Source: an uncultured Actinomycetes bacterium
GTDB taxonomy: Bacteria > Actinomycetota > Thermoleophilia > Miltoncostaeales > Miltoncostaeaceae
Direction: 5' to 3'
Assembly (NCBI GenBank): GCA_937871165.1
Contig: CALMXK010000037.1
Span: 1-41,010, forward strand
DNA: 41,010 nucleotides
Made by a program: the position numbers and the translations under genes
Shown here: piece by piece, positions 17,553-26,802 of the stretch
How positions within the stretch are numbered: position 1 is the stretch's first letter
Layout of the letters: each line of letters begins with the position of its first letter
The notes under the pieces: model-generated
Told to the model about the DNA's origin: nothing
What the model saw: only the letters and a program-made list of their open reading frames with translations
The model's database searches: none

Positions 17553-18512
17553 TCAGCCCTTGCGAGCCTTCACCAGCTCGGTCAGCGTCGGGACGACCGT
17601 GTTGAGGTCACCGACGACACCGAAGTCCGAGAAGTCGAAGATCGGGGCCGTGGCGTCCTTGTTGATCGACACGATCGTCTGCGAGGACTGCATGCCCACC
17701 TTGTGCTGGATTGCGCCGGAGACGCCCGCGCCCACGTACAGCTTCGGCGCAACGCTCTTGCCGGTCTGTCCGATCTGGGTCGCATAGGGGTACCAGCCGG
17801 AGTCCACGACCGCGCGGGTCGAGGCGACCGCGCCACCGAGTGCCGCGGCAAGGGCCTCAAGCTGACCGAAGCCGTCCGGTCCACCCACGCCACGACCGCC
17901 ACACACCAGGATGTCGGCCTCTTCGATCGACGGGCCGGCTGCCTGCTCCTGGTCCTGACCGACGAGCGACGCCTTGCCCGAGAAATCCTCGGTTGCGACA
18001 CCGACGCTCACGACCTCACCGGCAGCCGCGTTCTCCGTGGCTTCGAACGATCCGGAGCGGAACATTCCAAGGCGCGGCGAGGCGGTCCAGGCGACATCCA
18101 CGTACACACTGTCACCGAGGGCCGGACGCTTGCCGACGAGGCTGTCACCGGATCCGGAGATGTCGGCGAGGTCCCAGTTGAGACCGGCGTCGAGGCGGGC
18201 GGCGAGTCCGCCGGCAACGTCGGCGGCAAGCACCGATGCGCCGAACAGGACGGTGTCGAAGCCCTGGTCCTTCACAAGACCGGCGATGGCGTCCACGCGC
18301 GGCTGCGGCAACGGAGCGGCCACACTGACGTCATCGACGACGTACACCTTTGCTGCACCGTACTTCGCAGCTTGGGCGGCCACGGCACCGACACCGGAGC
18401 CGACAATGACGGCAGCGGTGTTCGGATCGAGCGAGGCGGCCTTGCTCAGCACGCCGAGCGCGCCCTTGACGGCGCTGTCGCCGTGATGCTCGAGGAAGAC
18501 GAGCGTGCTCAT
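17553..18512 (-). CDS. etfA: Electron transfer flavoprotein subunit alpha
   Basis: A 319-residue FixB/EtfA protein. With EtfB it takes electrons from acyl-CoA dehydrogenases and passes them toward the quinone pool. The C-terminal FAD domain holds the family signature [18 protein letters not shown] followed by [29 protein letters not shown]-type text ([21 protein letters not shown]) provides further flavin contacts. Its ATG lies in an ATGA overlap with etfB, giving balanced expression. The linked mutase-type B12 subunit fits a fatty-acid or branched-chain oxidation setting. Confidence 0.97.
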   Translation of the reverse strand: MSTLVFLEHHGDSAVKGALGVLSKAASLDPNTAAVIVGSGVGAVAAQAAKYGAAKVYVVDDVSVAAPLPQPRVDAIAGLVKDQGFDTVLFGASVLAADVAGGLAARLDAGLNWDLADISGSGDSLVGKRPALGDSVYVDVAWTASPRLGMFRSGSFEATENAAAGEVVSVGVATEDFSGKASLVGQDQEQAAGPSIEEADILVCGGRGVGGPDGFGQLEALAAALGGAVASTRAVVDSGWYPYATQIGQTGKSVAPKLYVGAGVSGAIQHKVGMQSSQTIVSINKDATAPIFDFSDFGVVGDLNTVVPTLTELVKARKG

Positions 18513-19291
18513 ACCAGCTTCCTTTCGATGAGGAACGCGACGACCTTTTCCGCGGCGGAGCCGTCGTCTTCGATCTTTTGAGTGTCACCACGCGACGGCG
18601 GCGCGTTCAGCGCCTTCACCTCGGTCTTGGAGCCGGCGGAGCCGGCACGCGAGGCGTCCGCCCCGATGTCACCGAGGCCGAGCACATCCTGCGGCTTCTT
18701 CTTGGCGCCCATGATGCCCTTGAGCGACGGGTAGCGCGGCTCGTTGATCGCATCGGACACTGCAAGGACGGCCGGCAGGGCGGTCTTGATGGTGTCGTAG
18801 CCGAACTCGGTCTGGCGCTTGGCGGTGGCCTCGCCACCGGCAACCGTCAGCTCCGAGATCTGCGAGATGACCGGCAGACGCAGACGATCGGCGACAGCCG
18901 ACCACATGACGGCGCCATCGCCGTCCGAGGCCTGCTGGCCGAACAGGATCACGTCCGGGTTCTCGCGCTCGAGGGCCGTTGCCAGCACGTAGCTGGTTGC
19001 CACGAGGTCCGAGCCGGCCGCGGCGTCATCAGCCACAAGCACGGCACGGTCGGCGCCCATTGCGAGCCCCTTGCGGATGGACTCGACGGCACGCGCCGGA
19101 CCCATCGAAACGAGCACGACCTCGCCGTCGCCGGCGGCCTCTTTCAGGCGAATGGCCTGCTCGATGGCATTGAGGTCGAATGAGTTGAGCGTACGGTCAC
19201 CGGCGTCACGGGACAGGCGCATCGTGGATGGATCGATGCGCTTCTCGACGGACGTATCCGGGACCTCTTTGACGCAGACTGCGATCTTCAC
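18509..19291 (-). CDS. etfB: Electron transfer flavoprotein subunit beta
   Basis: A 260-residue FixA/EtfB protein beginning VKIAVCVKEVPD, the family start. The AMP-binding region includes GQQASDGDGAVMWSAVADRL, and LPAVLAVSDAINEPRYPSLKGIM is the conserved ETF-beta signature. The C-terminal ~50 residues form the arm that docks on EtfA. Start is GTG 19291 with AAGGAG about 11 bases upstream. It is the first gene of etfBA and has its own ~140-nt upstream region with a palindrome. Confidence 0.97.
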   Translation of the reverse strand: MKIAVCVKEVPDTSVEKRIDPSTMRLSRDAGDRTLNSFDLNAIEQAIRLKEAAGDGEVVLVSMGPARAVESIRKGLAMGADRAVLVADDAAAGSDLVATSYVLATALERENPDVILFGQQASDGDGAVMWSAVADRLRLPVISQISELTVAGGEATAKRQTEFGYDTIKTALPAVLAVSDAINEPRYPSLKGIMGAKKKPQDVLGLGDIGADASRAGSAGSKTEVKALNAPPSRGDTQKIEDDGSAAEKVVAFLIERKLV

Positions 19292-19336
19292 GAGCGTGCA
19301 GGCTCCTTGTCGGTTCCCCTCTGCGGCATCCAACGA

Positions 19337-19354
19337 CCGCCTGCAGGCAGGCGG
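19337..19354. promoter_or_regulatory. Palindrome in the etfB upstream region
   Basis: CCGCCTGC and GCAGGCGG are perfect inverted 8-mers separated by 2 bp, about 45 bases upstream of etfB. TAGCGT (19382-19377, minus) could be a -10 just upstream of it. It may be an operator for a dimeric repressor or merely a hairpin in the leader; nothing distinguishes these. Confidence 0.35.
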
Positions 19355-19434
19355 GGTCAGCCGCACGAACAGCGGAACGCTACCACGGGCAATTGGCCGC
19401 GACTCGGGGCATTTCGGCCCCGGATTCGGGCTCT

Positions 19435-20304
19435 TCATCCCGACCGGTGCCGCCGCCCGAGCCCACCGGACACGACGACCACGGCGACGACGACGAGCGC
19501 CGCACCCACCCACTGCAGCGGTTGCAGCCGCTCCCCGAGCACGATGTAGGCGAGGATCGTCGCCGTCAGCGGCTCAACCGTCTCAAGCAGCACGGCCGTG
19601 GACGGCCCGACGCGCGCATTGCCGGCGGCGAGAGCCGTGATGGCGACCACCGTGCCAATGAGCGCCAGGGCGACGATGAGTCCCCACCCGGCCGCCCCGG
19701 TGTGCGGCAGTTCACCGCGCACGATCGCCCAGCCGCCAAAGGCGAGGGCGGACCCGGTGCAGACCGCGGCGGAGAGCGGAACCGGATGGACCGTGGCGAC
19801 GACGGCATGCGACAGCAGCATGTATGCCGCGTAGGCGACGGCGCAAAGGAGCGCCAGCACCACCCCGAGCGCATCCGCGGAGCCGACACTGGCGCCGCTT
19901 GCCACGAGCGCCGTTCCGATCAGCGCGATCGGCAGGCTCACAAGCAGCGCCCGACTCAGCCGCTCACGCCCGAAGGCGACGGCGCCCACCGCGACGAGTA
20001 CGGGCGCCACCTGCACAAGAAGGATCGTGAACGCCGCATCGAGACGTGTCAGCGACCAGAAGTAGAAGCCCGCTTGGGCGCCGTACACGACCAGTCCGAG
20101 CGCGACTGCGCGCCGCACATCGCGCGCCGTGGGTCGAACGGCAGGGCCGAGCGCTGCGGTGATCCCCCACAGGATTAGTGCGGCAAGCGCGAACCGCGCC
20201 GACAGCATGGCCGGCACGGAGAGGCCCTCGTCGAGGGCGAGTTTGCCGAAGATGCCGACGGAGCCGTAGGCGACACCGGCGAGAATGCACAGGGCGCCGC
20301 CCAC
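19435..20304 (-). CDS. EamA-type drug/metabolite (DMT) transporter
   Basis: A 289-residue membrane protein of ten predicted helices built from two EamA repeats of five. Each repeat ends in the typical short loop and a VGAxLVxxxV-like helix (VLGERLQPLQWVGAALVVVAVVVV in the second). DMT proteins export metabolites, amino acids or drugs; the substrate is not readable. The start is GTG 20304. The stop is 143 nt upstream of etfB, and the start lies 34 nt after the B12-subunit gene on the same strand, so they may share a transcript. Confidence 0.88.
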   Translation of the reverse strand: MGGALCILAGVAYGSVGIFGKLALDEGLSVPAMLSARFALAALILWGITAALGPAVRPTARDVRRAVALGLVVYGAQAGFYFWSLTRLDAAFTILLVQVAPVLVAVGAVAFGRERLSRALLVSLPIALIGTALVASGASVGSADALGVVLALLCAVAYAAYMLLSHAVVATVHPVPLSAAVCTGSALAFGGWAIVRGELPHTGAAGWGLIVALALIGTVVAITALAAGNARVGPSTAVLLETVEPLTATILAYIVLGERLQPLQWVGAALVVVAVVVVSGGLGRRHRSG

Positions 20305-20338
20305 GGTACGCGCCTGCGAGCCATGACGGTGGGCTGAA

Positions 20339-20740
20339 TCAGGCTGCGGCGAGGAACCGGCCGTTCAGGAAGTCGACCATCTCCTGAACCGGTGCACCCG
20401 GCGTGTACACCTGGGCGACGCCAAGCGCGCGAAGCCCCGGGATGTCGTCCGCGGGGATGGTGCCGCCGACAAGCACCACCACGTCGCCGGCGCCTTCGGC
20501 CCGAAGCAGTTCCATGACCCGCGGGACCAGCGTCATGTGCGCCCCGGACAGGATCGACAGTCCGACCGCATCGGCATCCTCCTGCACGACGGTCGCCACG
20601 ATCTGCTCCGGCGTTTGATGAAGGCCGGTGTAGACGACCTCCATGCCGGCGTCACGCAAACTGCGCGCAATGATCTTGGCACCGCGGTCGTGGCCGTCGA
20701 GTCCGGGCTTTGCGATCACGATTCGGATGGGGCGATTCAC
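20339..20740 (-). CDS. Stand-alone cobalamin-binding (methylmalonyl-CoA mutase C-terminal) subunit
   Basis: A 133-residue B12-binding Rossmann domain. GLDGHDRGAK (14-22 region) is the DxHxxG motif whose His17 ligates cobalt, SILSGAH is the second loop, and VLVGGTIP the third. It equals the small chain or C-terminal domain of methylmalonyl-CoA or related acyl-CoA mutases, which isomerise methylmalonyl-CoA to succinyl-CoA. The radical-catalysing subunit is not in the window. GTG 20740 has GGAGG five bases upstream, which rules out the longer open frame. The mutase chaperone MeaB is encoded at 30706, 10 kb away. Confidence 0.93.
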   Translation of the reverse strand: MNRPIRIVIAKPGLDGHDRGAKIIARSLRDAGMEVVYTGLHQTPEQIVATVVQEDADAVGLSILSGAHMTLVPRVMELLRAEGAGDVVVLVGGTIPADDIPGLRALGVAQVYTPGAPVQEMVDFLNGRFLAAA

Positions 20741-20764
20741 GGTTCCTCCCTGGTCGGCGCCCGA

Positions 20765-20809
20765 ATCATAGCCGTGAAGCGGCCGCATGCACGCCCGACG
20801 ATCTATTGT
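20765..20809. promoter_or_regulatory. Divergent -10 elements of the B12 subunit and pepA genes
   Basis: TATGAT (20770-20765) points left toward the B12-subunit gene and TATTGT (20804-20809) points right toward pepA. Neither has a convincing -35. Spacing to both starts (about 25-31 bases) suits leadered transcripts. Confidence 0.4.
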
Positions 20810-20840
20810 TCGTGAGCCAAACTCACAGGATCGAATACTC

Positions 20841-22286
20841 ATGAAGACGTCCCGCAGCAAGGCGAACCCGCTCACCAAGCGCACTCCCGTCGTCGTGACC
20901 GTCGGCGCCACGCCGGCCCTCGACGACATCGGCTCCGGCGCCGACGAGGCCCTTGGCGGCGCCATCAGTCGCGCGATCGCCGAAGGCGAAGTCCAGGGCG
21001 GCGCCGGTGAGACGACGGTCTTTCACGGCTCGGCCACAGGGCCGTCCCATGTGATCGTCATCGGCACCGGGTCCGGCGACCGCGACGCCCTGGTCAAGGC
21101 CGGCGGCGCCATCGCAAAGGTGGCGGGACGCCTGCGCACGGTCAAGCTGGTGGTTGCCCTGCCGGCAGACATCACCGACACCGATGCGCAGTCGCTCCTC
21201 GACGGCGTCGCCTACGGCGCGTACCGCTTCGATCGATTCCGCTCGGCAGGTGACGGCCCGGCGCCGACGACGCTGCGTGAGGTCACCATCGTGGGCGGCG
21301 GACCTGCTGCGGCGAAGCTTGCCGCCAGCGACATCGTCAACGCGCACGTCAACGCCGCGCGAGACCTGTCCAACACGCCCGGCAATCATCTGACCCCGCC
21401 GATGCTCGCCGAGTACGCCATGGCACTCGCGAAGCTCACCCCGGGGCTCACTTGCAAGATCCTCGGCCCGAAGGAGCTCGAGAAGCTCGGCGCCGGCGCG
21501 CTGCTGTGCGTGGCGCAGGGATCGCCGAACCCCGCGCAGCTCATCGTCATGCGCTACGCGCCCGCCAAAGCGGCCACATCCGAGGTGCTCGGCATCGTCG
21601 GCAAGGCGGTCACGTTCGACACGGGCGGCATCTCCATCAAGCCGTCCGGCGGCATGGAGGAGATGAAGATGGACATGGGCGGCGGCGCCGCCACGATCGA
21701 GGGAATCGCCGCCATCGCGGCGCTCGGCCTGCCGATCGAGGTCCTCGCCGTGGTTCCCTCGGCCGAGAACATGCCCGACGGCACGGCGATCAAGCCGGGC
21801 GACGTCGTAACGGCGATGAACGGCAAGACCATCGAGGTCGTCAACACCGACGCCGAAGGGCGCCTGATTCTCGCCGACGCGCTCACCTATGCCGCGCGCA
21901 ACGGCGCCACCCGCATCATCAACTTCGCAACACTCACCGGCGCAATCGTGATCGCCCTCGGCGAGGTCTACGCGGGCTTGTTCGGGTCGGACAAGGAGTG
22001 GACGTCCACCGTGTTCGACGCCGGCGAGGCCTCGGGCGACCTGGTGTGGGAGCTGCCGCTGCACGAGGGCTACCGGCCGCTCATCAAAAGCCCGGTCGCC
22101 GACTTGTCCAACGCCGCGAAGAAGCGTCAGGCAAGCAGCATCTACGCGGCGATGTTCCTGCGCGAGTTCACGGACGGACTGCCCTGGTGCCACGTCGACA
22201 TCGCGGGCACTGGCATGGTCAACGGCGCGGGCACCGGGTTCGGCGTCCGTCTCATCACCACACTGGCGGCGGATCTCACGAAGTAG
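20841..22286 (+). CDS. pepA: Leucyl aminopeptidase (M17 family)
   Basis: A 481-residue cytosolic, two-metal exopeptidase that removes N-terminal residues. The signature NTDAEGRL (335-342) and the metal/catalytic block KAVTFDTGGISIKP (255-268) are intact; the usual GKG before VTFD is GKA here. MDMGGGAA (277-284) adds metal ligands. The N-terminal ~150 residues are the poorly conserved regulatory domain. I chose ATG 20841; an open frame extends to 20787 without ribosome site. It runs alone between a divergent promoter and a terminator hairpin. Confidence 0.95.
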   Translation: MKTSRSKANPLTKRTPVVVTVGATPALDDIGSGADEALGGAISRAIAEGEVQGGAGETTVFHGSATGPSHVIVIGTGSGDRDALVKAGGAIAKVAGRLRTVKLVVALPADITDTDAQSLLDGVAYGAYRFDRFRSAGDGPAPTTLREVTIVGGGPAAAKLAASDIVNAHVNAARDLSNTPGNHLTPPMLAEYAMALAKLTPGLTCKILGPKELEKLGAGALLCVAQGSPNPAQLIVMRYAPAKAATSEVLGIVGKAVTFDTGGISIKPSGGMEEMKMDMGGGAATIEGIAAIAALGLPIEVLAVVPSAENMPDGTAIKPGDVVTAMNGKTIEVVNTDAEGRLILADALTYAARNGATRIINFATLTGAIVIALGEVYAGLFGSDKEWTSTVFDAGEASGDLVWELPLHEGYRPLIKSPVADLSNAAKKRQASSIYAAMFLREFTDGLPWCHVDIAGTGMVNGAGTGFGVRLITTLAADLTK

Positions 22287-22293
22287 CGCACAG

Positions 22294-22322
22294 GCGGCGG
22301 ACGCGTCCCACGCGCCCGCCGC
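22294..22322. terminator. Terminator hairpin between pepA and the kinase gene
   Basis: A 13-bp GC stem with one A/C mismatch (22294-22306 with 22310-22322) and a 3-nt loop lies between two convergent stops. It has no T tract, so strength is uncertain. Confidence 0.65.
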
Positions 22323-24064
22323 TACTGCAGCTTCGCGGTTGGAACGAAGTCGCTCGTCGGGGTGCCGCGACGAAGGGAGGTGCCCGTCAAGCTGATGCGC
22401 TCCCCGTCGGTGACCGCCGTCAGCTCGGTCACGAACCCGTCGCGCGTCGTGCAAAGTCGCGCCATGTCACCATTTTGGCGTCGTTGCAGGCAGGCGACCT
22501 CCCGCTCCATCTGCCGGTCCGAAAAGATCTCCGGGCCGAGGAGTGCAAGCGGGCCGAAGTACTTTTTGATGCCGTCGTCCGACATCAGCGACATGTAGCT
22601 CGTCAGCGTCGCCTGCAGTTGCGCGCGTTCCGCGCCGGTCAGATTCCGTGCCTTGCGGCACACGCTGCGACCAACGGCACGGTCCTTCGCGCACACCCAC
22701 TGGATCTCCTCGTCGATCGCGTAGAGCCGCATCTCAAGTTTTGTGTCCGTGACCATGAGACCGATCCGCTTCCCCGCCGTCGCGACGCGAATCTTGCCGC
22801 GTAGTGACGGCGTGTTGCTGGAGTAGACGATCACGCCGGTGGCGGGCTTCGCCGCGACCGCAACGAGTTCCAGTGCGGTCGCCGGCGGGAACCCGTCAGG
22901 ATCGCTCGCCGTCGTCGTCACCGTCTGCGGTGTTGTTGTCGTCGTCTGAATGGTCGATGACACGGAGGCCGTGCCCTCCTCCCCATTGCCGCTGAGCGCG
23001 ACGGCTGTGGCGATCCCGGCGGCAAGCGCACCGCCCGCCGCAAGCGCCACCAGCCGGTTGCGGCGATCGCTGCGCCGTCGACCCGACACGGGCACCGGAC
23101 CGTCGGTTTGCGTGCCGACCACCGTTCCCGCCGGGGTGAGCGCGCCACCACTGTCGGGTGTCTCGTCGCCCACGAGGGTCACCGGTGACTGCCCAGCCGC
23201 CACCGGGGTCGTCTGAGCGGACGGGGCCGACCCGACAGCCGTGCGAAGCGCCGTCACAAGATCGCCGCACGAGGAGAAGCGTTCCCCGGCCGACCGCGCC
23301 ATCCCGCGCTGGAGGATCTCATCGCACGCCGGTGGCAGGGTTGGACGGCGCTCCGTGGCGACTGGGCGATCATCGCGAACATGGGCGAACATCACCTGAA
23401 GGTCCGACTCGCGCGGGAATGGCCGAGTGCCGGTCAAGGCTTCGAACAGGACGCAGGCGAGCGAATACTGGTCTGCGCCGCCGCTGACCGCACCCGCCTC
23501 GAACTGTTCAGGGGCCATGTAGTCGACGGTGCCGACCCAACCGCCCGTTTTTGTCAGACGTGTGTCGGTGCCCGCCCGTGTCAAACCGAAGTCCGTGAGG
23601 TACGCCACCTCGCGACCCGACACCGCACGATCGAGAAGGATGTTGGCCGGCTTGACGTCCCGGTGAATCAGGCCCCGTGCGTGGGCGGCGTCGAGCGCGT
23701 GGGCGACCTGTTCGCCGATGGCGAGCACGCGCGCGGGCTCCAGCGGCGACTGCTCGCCGATGAGCGTGTACAGGTCCGTGCCGTCCACGTAGCGCAACGC
23801 CAGATACGGCTGACCGTCGATCTCACCGGCGTCGTAGATCGGCAGGATGTTCGGGTGATCGATGGCGGCGGCCATTTGCGCCTCCCGCCGAAAGCGTGCG
23901 CGAAAGCCCTCGTCGGCCGCCAGGTGCGGTGCGATGATCTTGAGTGCGACTGGACGACCGAGCCGCTCCTGACGCGCCCGGTAGACAAGCCCCATCCCGC
24001 CGCGACCAACGAGCGCCTCAATGCGAAACTCGCCGAAGGTCGCTCCAGGGTCGAGTTCAGCCAT
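22322..24064 (-). CDS. PknB-type membrane serine/threonine protein kinase
   Basis: A 580-residue kinase. The glycine loop GRGGMG (20-25), Lys42, HRDVKPAN (134-141), DFG (158-160) and APEQ (184-187) are all present, so it should be active. A Pro/Thr-rich juxtamembrane linker (~280-335) leads to one TM helix (~337-358). The outer part starts with a Thr-rich spacer and ends in a ~190-residue domain with several Cys and no PASTA repeat, so the sensed signal differs from that of PknB with PASTA. It overlaps the FHA-protease gene by 8 nt, so kinase and phospho-reader are made together. Confidence 0.93.
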   Translation of the reverse strand: MAELDPGATFGEFRIEALVGRGGMGLVYRARQERLGRPVALKIIAPHLAADEGFRARFRREAQMAAAIDHPNILPIYDAGEIDGQPYLALRYVDGTDLYTLIGEQSPLEPARVLAIGEQVAHALDAAHARGLIHRDVKPANILLDRAVSGREVAYLTDFGLTRAGTDTRLTKTGGWVGTVDYMAPEQFEAGAVSGGADQYSLACVLFEALTGTRPFPRESDLQVMFAHVRDDRPVATERRPTLPPACDEILQRGMARSAGERFSSCGDLVTALRTAVGSAPSAQTTPVAAGQSPVTLVGDETPDSGGALTPAGTVVGTQTDGPVPVSGRRRSDRRNRLVALAAGGALAAGIATAVALSGNGEEGTASVSSTIQTTTTTPQTVTTTASDPDGFPPATALELVAVAAKPATGVIVYSSNTPSLRGKIRVATAGKRIGLMVTDTKLEMRLYAIDEEIQWVCAKDRAVGRSVCRKARNLTGAERAQLQATLTSYMSLMSDDGIKKYFGPLALLGPEIFSDRQMEREVACLQRRQNGDMARLCTTRDGFVTELTAVTDGERISLTGTSLRRGTPTSDFVPTAKLQ

Positions 24065-25754
24065 TGCCGACCGCCAGCTGCACGTCGACCTGCTCCTGTG
24101 TGATCACGTCCTGCAGCGTGAGCGTGACCTGCGCGCCCTCGTCCGCGGGAACGGACTCGCAGTAGGACTGGCTGTCGAACACGGTCCGACGATCGATCGC
24201 GACCAACGCGACGCCGGGGCGAATACCGGCGCGATCTGCCGGCGACCCGGGAGTGACCCCGGCGATCGCCACACCCGCCGGGTCTCCTGCGCCGTTTCGC
24301 AGCGTCTCGCCGAGCGACAAGCCGAGCCAGTACTGCGCATTGCCGTTTTTCAGCAGCTCGAGCTTCTCCTTGAGTCGGGTCTCGGAGACGGCGTAGCTCT
24401 CGCTCTCGGCCCGCTGGCCACCGCGACTGTAGATGGCGGTGTTGACCCCGATCAGCTCACCCTGGTCGTCAAACAGAGGCCCGCCCGAGTTGCCGGGATT
24501 GACCGCGGCGGTGTGTTGGATGACGGAGGTGAGCAGGGGAACGCCGCTCAAGGGCACGTCATAGCGGGCAGCGACCTTGGAGACGATGCCGGACGTGGCC
24601 GACATCGTGTCCTTGCCGAACTCCTTGCCGCTCTCGGCCGACCCCGGATAGCCGAGTGCGACAACCGGGTCGCCCTGCTCGTAGGTGCTCGACGAGAACG
24701 TGACCGCGCGAACCGCCGCGCGCAGCGACGCGTCGTCGACTCTGATCAGTGCAAGGTCCTCACACGGATTGGCGGCGACGATCGTCGCGGCGGCCTGCAT
24801 GACGCGTGCCGCCTCGGGTTGCACCGACAGGTCGCCACCGGTCGCCACATGGTTGTTCGTGACGATGAGCCCCTTTTCGGCGTCGACGACGAATCCCGAT
24901 CCCATCGAGTTCAGCTCACCGTCGACCTTGCTGAGAATCATCACGGTCGCCGCGCGGTTCTTCTTCACGATCTCCGTCGGGGTCAGCGGCTCGTCGCCGC
25001 TGTTGAGCGCGACGGACGCGACCGCGACGACGGCGCCGAATGCGACGACGCCTGCGATGACACGCGCGCGCCCGATGGCGGAGGCCGCCTTGACCGGTTC
25101 CGCCGGCAGTGTCCCGCCGATCACCGTCGGGGCGGGACCGGTGGCAACCGCGTCGCCGCGTGTCGCGACGATCACTGTTTCACCGACCTGGATCTCGGCG
25201 CCGGAACGGATCGCCACCTCGTCACCGACCGGCAGCCCATCCACGAGTGTGCCGTTCGCCGAGTCCAGATCGGTGACCGTCGCCACCTGCCCGCGCAGGG
25301 TGATGCGCACATGGTTGGTCGAAACCCGCGAGTCGGTGAGCCGCATGTCCGCCGCGCCGTCGCGCCCGATCACAAGGGAGCCCTCGTGCAGCACCTGTTC
25401 CATGCCGGCGTCCGGCCCGGTACGTACCGACAGGCTCCAGTGGGTTGGTTCCTGGTCGGCGACCGTCGTCGTCTTCCCCTCGACGCGAAGCGTGGTGTCG
25501 CCCACACGCATCTCGTCGCCGGGCGCAATCACGCTCGGGCCGGTGATCCGCTCACCCCGCACGAAGGTGCCGTTGCTCGAGCCGATGTCCTCGACCTGGA
25601 TGGCGTCGCCATGCGGGCGAAGGAGTGCGTGGCGACCGGACACGCGCGGGTCGTCGACCACGATGTCAGCCGGAAGAACCCGCCCAAGCATGAGTTCCCG
25701 GTCCACCTCCACGGTGCGACCGGCGGCTGGACCTGACGAGATGGTGATTTTCAC
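24057..25754 (-). CDS. Double-FHA, membrane-anchored HtrA-like serine protease with PDZ
   Basis: A 565-residue protein. FHA domain 1 covers ~1-95 (VSGRHA, GSSNGT), FHA 2 ~105-198 (VSTNHVR, SANGT); these bind phosphothreonine and face the cytoplasm. A TM helix at ~232-252 leads outside to a trypsin-like domain with the triad His302 (TNNHVATG), Asp333 (EDLALIRVD) and Ser423 (NPGNSGGPLF). A PDZ domain fills ~475-565. GTG 25754 follows a GGGGGGAA ribosome site, so the 121-residue open-frame extension is not used. Phosphorylation on the inner face could gate proteolysis on the outer face; the co-transcribed PknB-type kinase is the obvious partner. This linkage is inferred. Confidence 0.92.
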   Translation of the reverse strand: MKITISSGPAAGRTVEVDRELMLGRVLPADIVVDDPRVSGRHALLRPHGDAIQVEDIGSSNGTFVRGERITGPSVIAPGDEMRVGDTTLRVEGKTTTVADQEPTHWSLSVRTGPDAGMEQVLHEGSLVIGRDGAADMRLTDSRVSTNHVRITLRGQVATVTDLDSANGTLVDGLPVGDEVAIRSGAEIQVGETVIVATRGDAVATGPAPTVIGGTLPAEPVKAASAIGRARVIAGVVAFGAVVAVASVALNSGDEPLTPTEIVKKNRAATVMILSKVDGELNSMGSGFVVDAEKGLIVTNNHVATGGDLSVQPEAARVMQAAATIVAANPCEDLALIRVDDASLRAAVRAVTFSSSTYEQGDPVVALGYPGSAESGKEFGKDTMSATSGIVSKVAARYDVPLSGVPLLTSVIQHTAAVNPGNSGGPLFDDQGELIGVNTAIYSRGGQRAESESYAVSETRLKEKLELLKNGNAQYWLGLSLGETLRNGAGDPAGVAIAGVTPGSPADRAGIRPGVALVAIDRRTVFDSQSYCESVPADEGAQVTLTLQDVITQEQVDVQLAVGNG

Positions 25755-25857
25755 AGTTTTCCCCCCATTCAGGGAGCATAACCATTGCTCGCAGCGACGC
25801 CCCCCGCAGGCGCCTCGTCCACCGGGCGCGATTGCATCTGAGTGCACGCATGACACG

Positions 25858-26778
25858 ATGTCACTCATGCGTCGTTCATTTCTCGGGCGGTTGACAACCA
25901 TCGCGGCGCTCTGCGGCGCCCTCGCGCCGGCAGCGGGGGCCTTCCCCACACCGCTCGCGCCGAGCTGCCCGATCTTCCCCGCGGACAACCCGTGGAACCG
26001 GGACGTCTCGAAGCTTCCCGTCGCGACCAACAGCGCCGCCATGATCCGTGCCATTGGTTTGAATGCGGGACTCCATCCGGACTTTTCGAACCAGGGCGGG
26101 TACGGGATTCCGTTCAACGTCGTCCCGTCGACGCAGCCGCGCCTCGGTGTGCGGTTTCAGTATGCGAGCGAGTCCGACCGGGTCGGCTATCCGATTCCGT
26201 CGCGCCCTCGGATCGAGGCCGGGAGTGACCGCCACATGCTGATCATCGACAAAGGGCGCTGCAAACTCTTCGAGCTCTTCGGTGCCCGCAAGGTGGACGG
26301 ACGTTGGCGTGCAGGCTCCGGCGCGGTGTGGGATCTGCGATCGAACGCACTGCGCCCCCTTCGCTGGACGAGCGCGGACGCCGCCGGCTTGGCCATCTTC
26401 CCCGGCCTGGTGCGCTACTCCGACGTGGCCCGTGGTCGTATCGACCACGCGTTGCGATTCACCGCCCCGCGCACACGAACGGCGTTCCTGTATCCGGCCC
26501 GCCATCAGGCCGGCGAGTCTGCCAGCACCGCATTGCCCCCGATGGGGTTGCACGTTCGCCTGAAAGCGTCGGTCAACATCTCACGCTACGGCCCGCAGTC
26601 GCGCATCATCCTGACCGCGCTGAAGCGGTACGGAATGATCCTCGCCGACAACGGGTCGCCGTGGTACGTCACCGGTGTGCCAAATAGCCGGTGGAACGAC
26701 GATGAGCTGCATGCTCTCGGCAGGATCACCGGCGCCGACTTCGAGGTTGTCAACACGGGCGCCAAGCCGCAGCGGTAG
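25858..26778 (+). CDS. Secreted protein of unknown function
   Basis: A 306-residue protein with a signal peptide: Arg-rich start, a hydrophobic core (IAALCGALAPAAGA) and a likely cleavage after AGA near residue 28. The mature part opens with CPIFPADNPWNRDVSKLPV, a motif I have seen in uncharacterised exported proteins of actinobacteria. A Ser/Asp/His catalytic set cannot be assigned with confidence. ATG 25858 and ATG 25867 are both possible; the second gives a more compact signal peptide. It diverges from the FHA-protease gene. Function unknown. Confidence 0.7.
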   Translation: MSLMRRSFLGRLTTIAALCGALAPAAGAFPTPLAPSCPIFPADNPWNRDVSKLPVATNSAAMIRAIGLNAGLHPDFSNQGGYGIPFNVVPSTQPRLGVRFQYASESDRVGYPIPSRPRIEAGSDRHMLIIDKGRCKLFELFGARKVDGRWRAGSGAVWDLRSNALRPLRWTSADAAGLAIFPGLVRYSDVARGRIDHALRFTAPRTRTAFLYPARHQAGESASTALPPMGLHVRLKASVNISRYGPQSRIILTALKRYGMILADNGSPWYVTGVPNSRWNDDELHALGRITGADFEVVNTGAKPQR

Positions 26779-26802
26779 CTGTCACCGACGCCGGTCCGCG
26801 GG

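Noticed and set aside
20823-22454. A 543-codon minus-strand frame opposite pepA
   Set aside because: It is a mirror of a strongly supported aminopeptidase; composition is low-complexity and no motif appears.
25755-26117. 121-residue N-terminal extension of the FHA protease
   Set aside because: A strong ribosome site lies before GTG 25754 and the FHA fold starts there; the extension overlaps the divergent gene.
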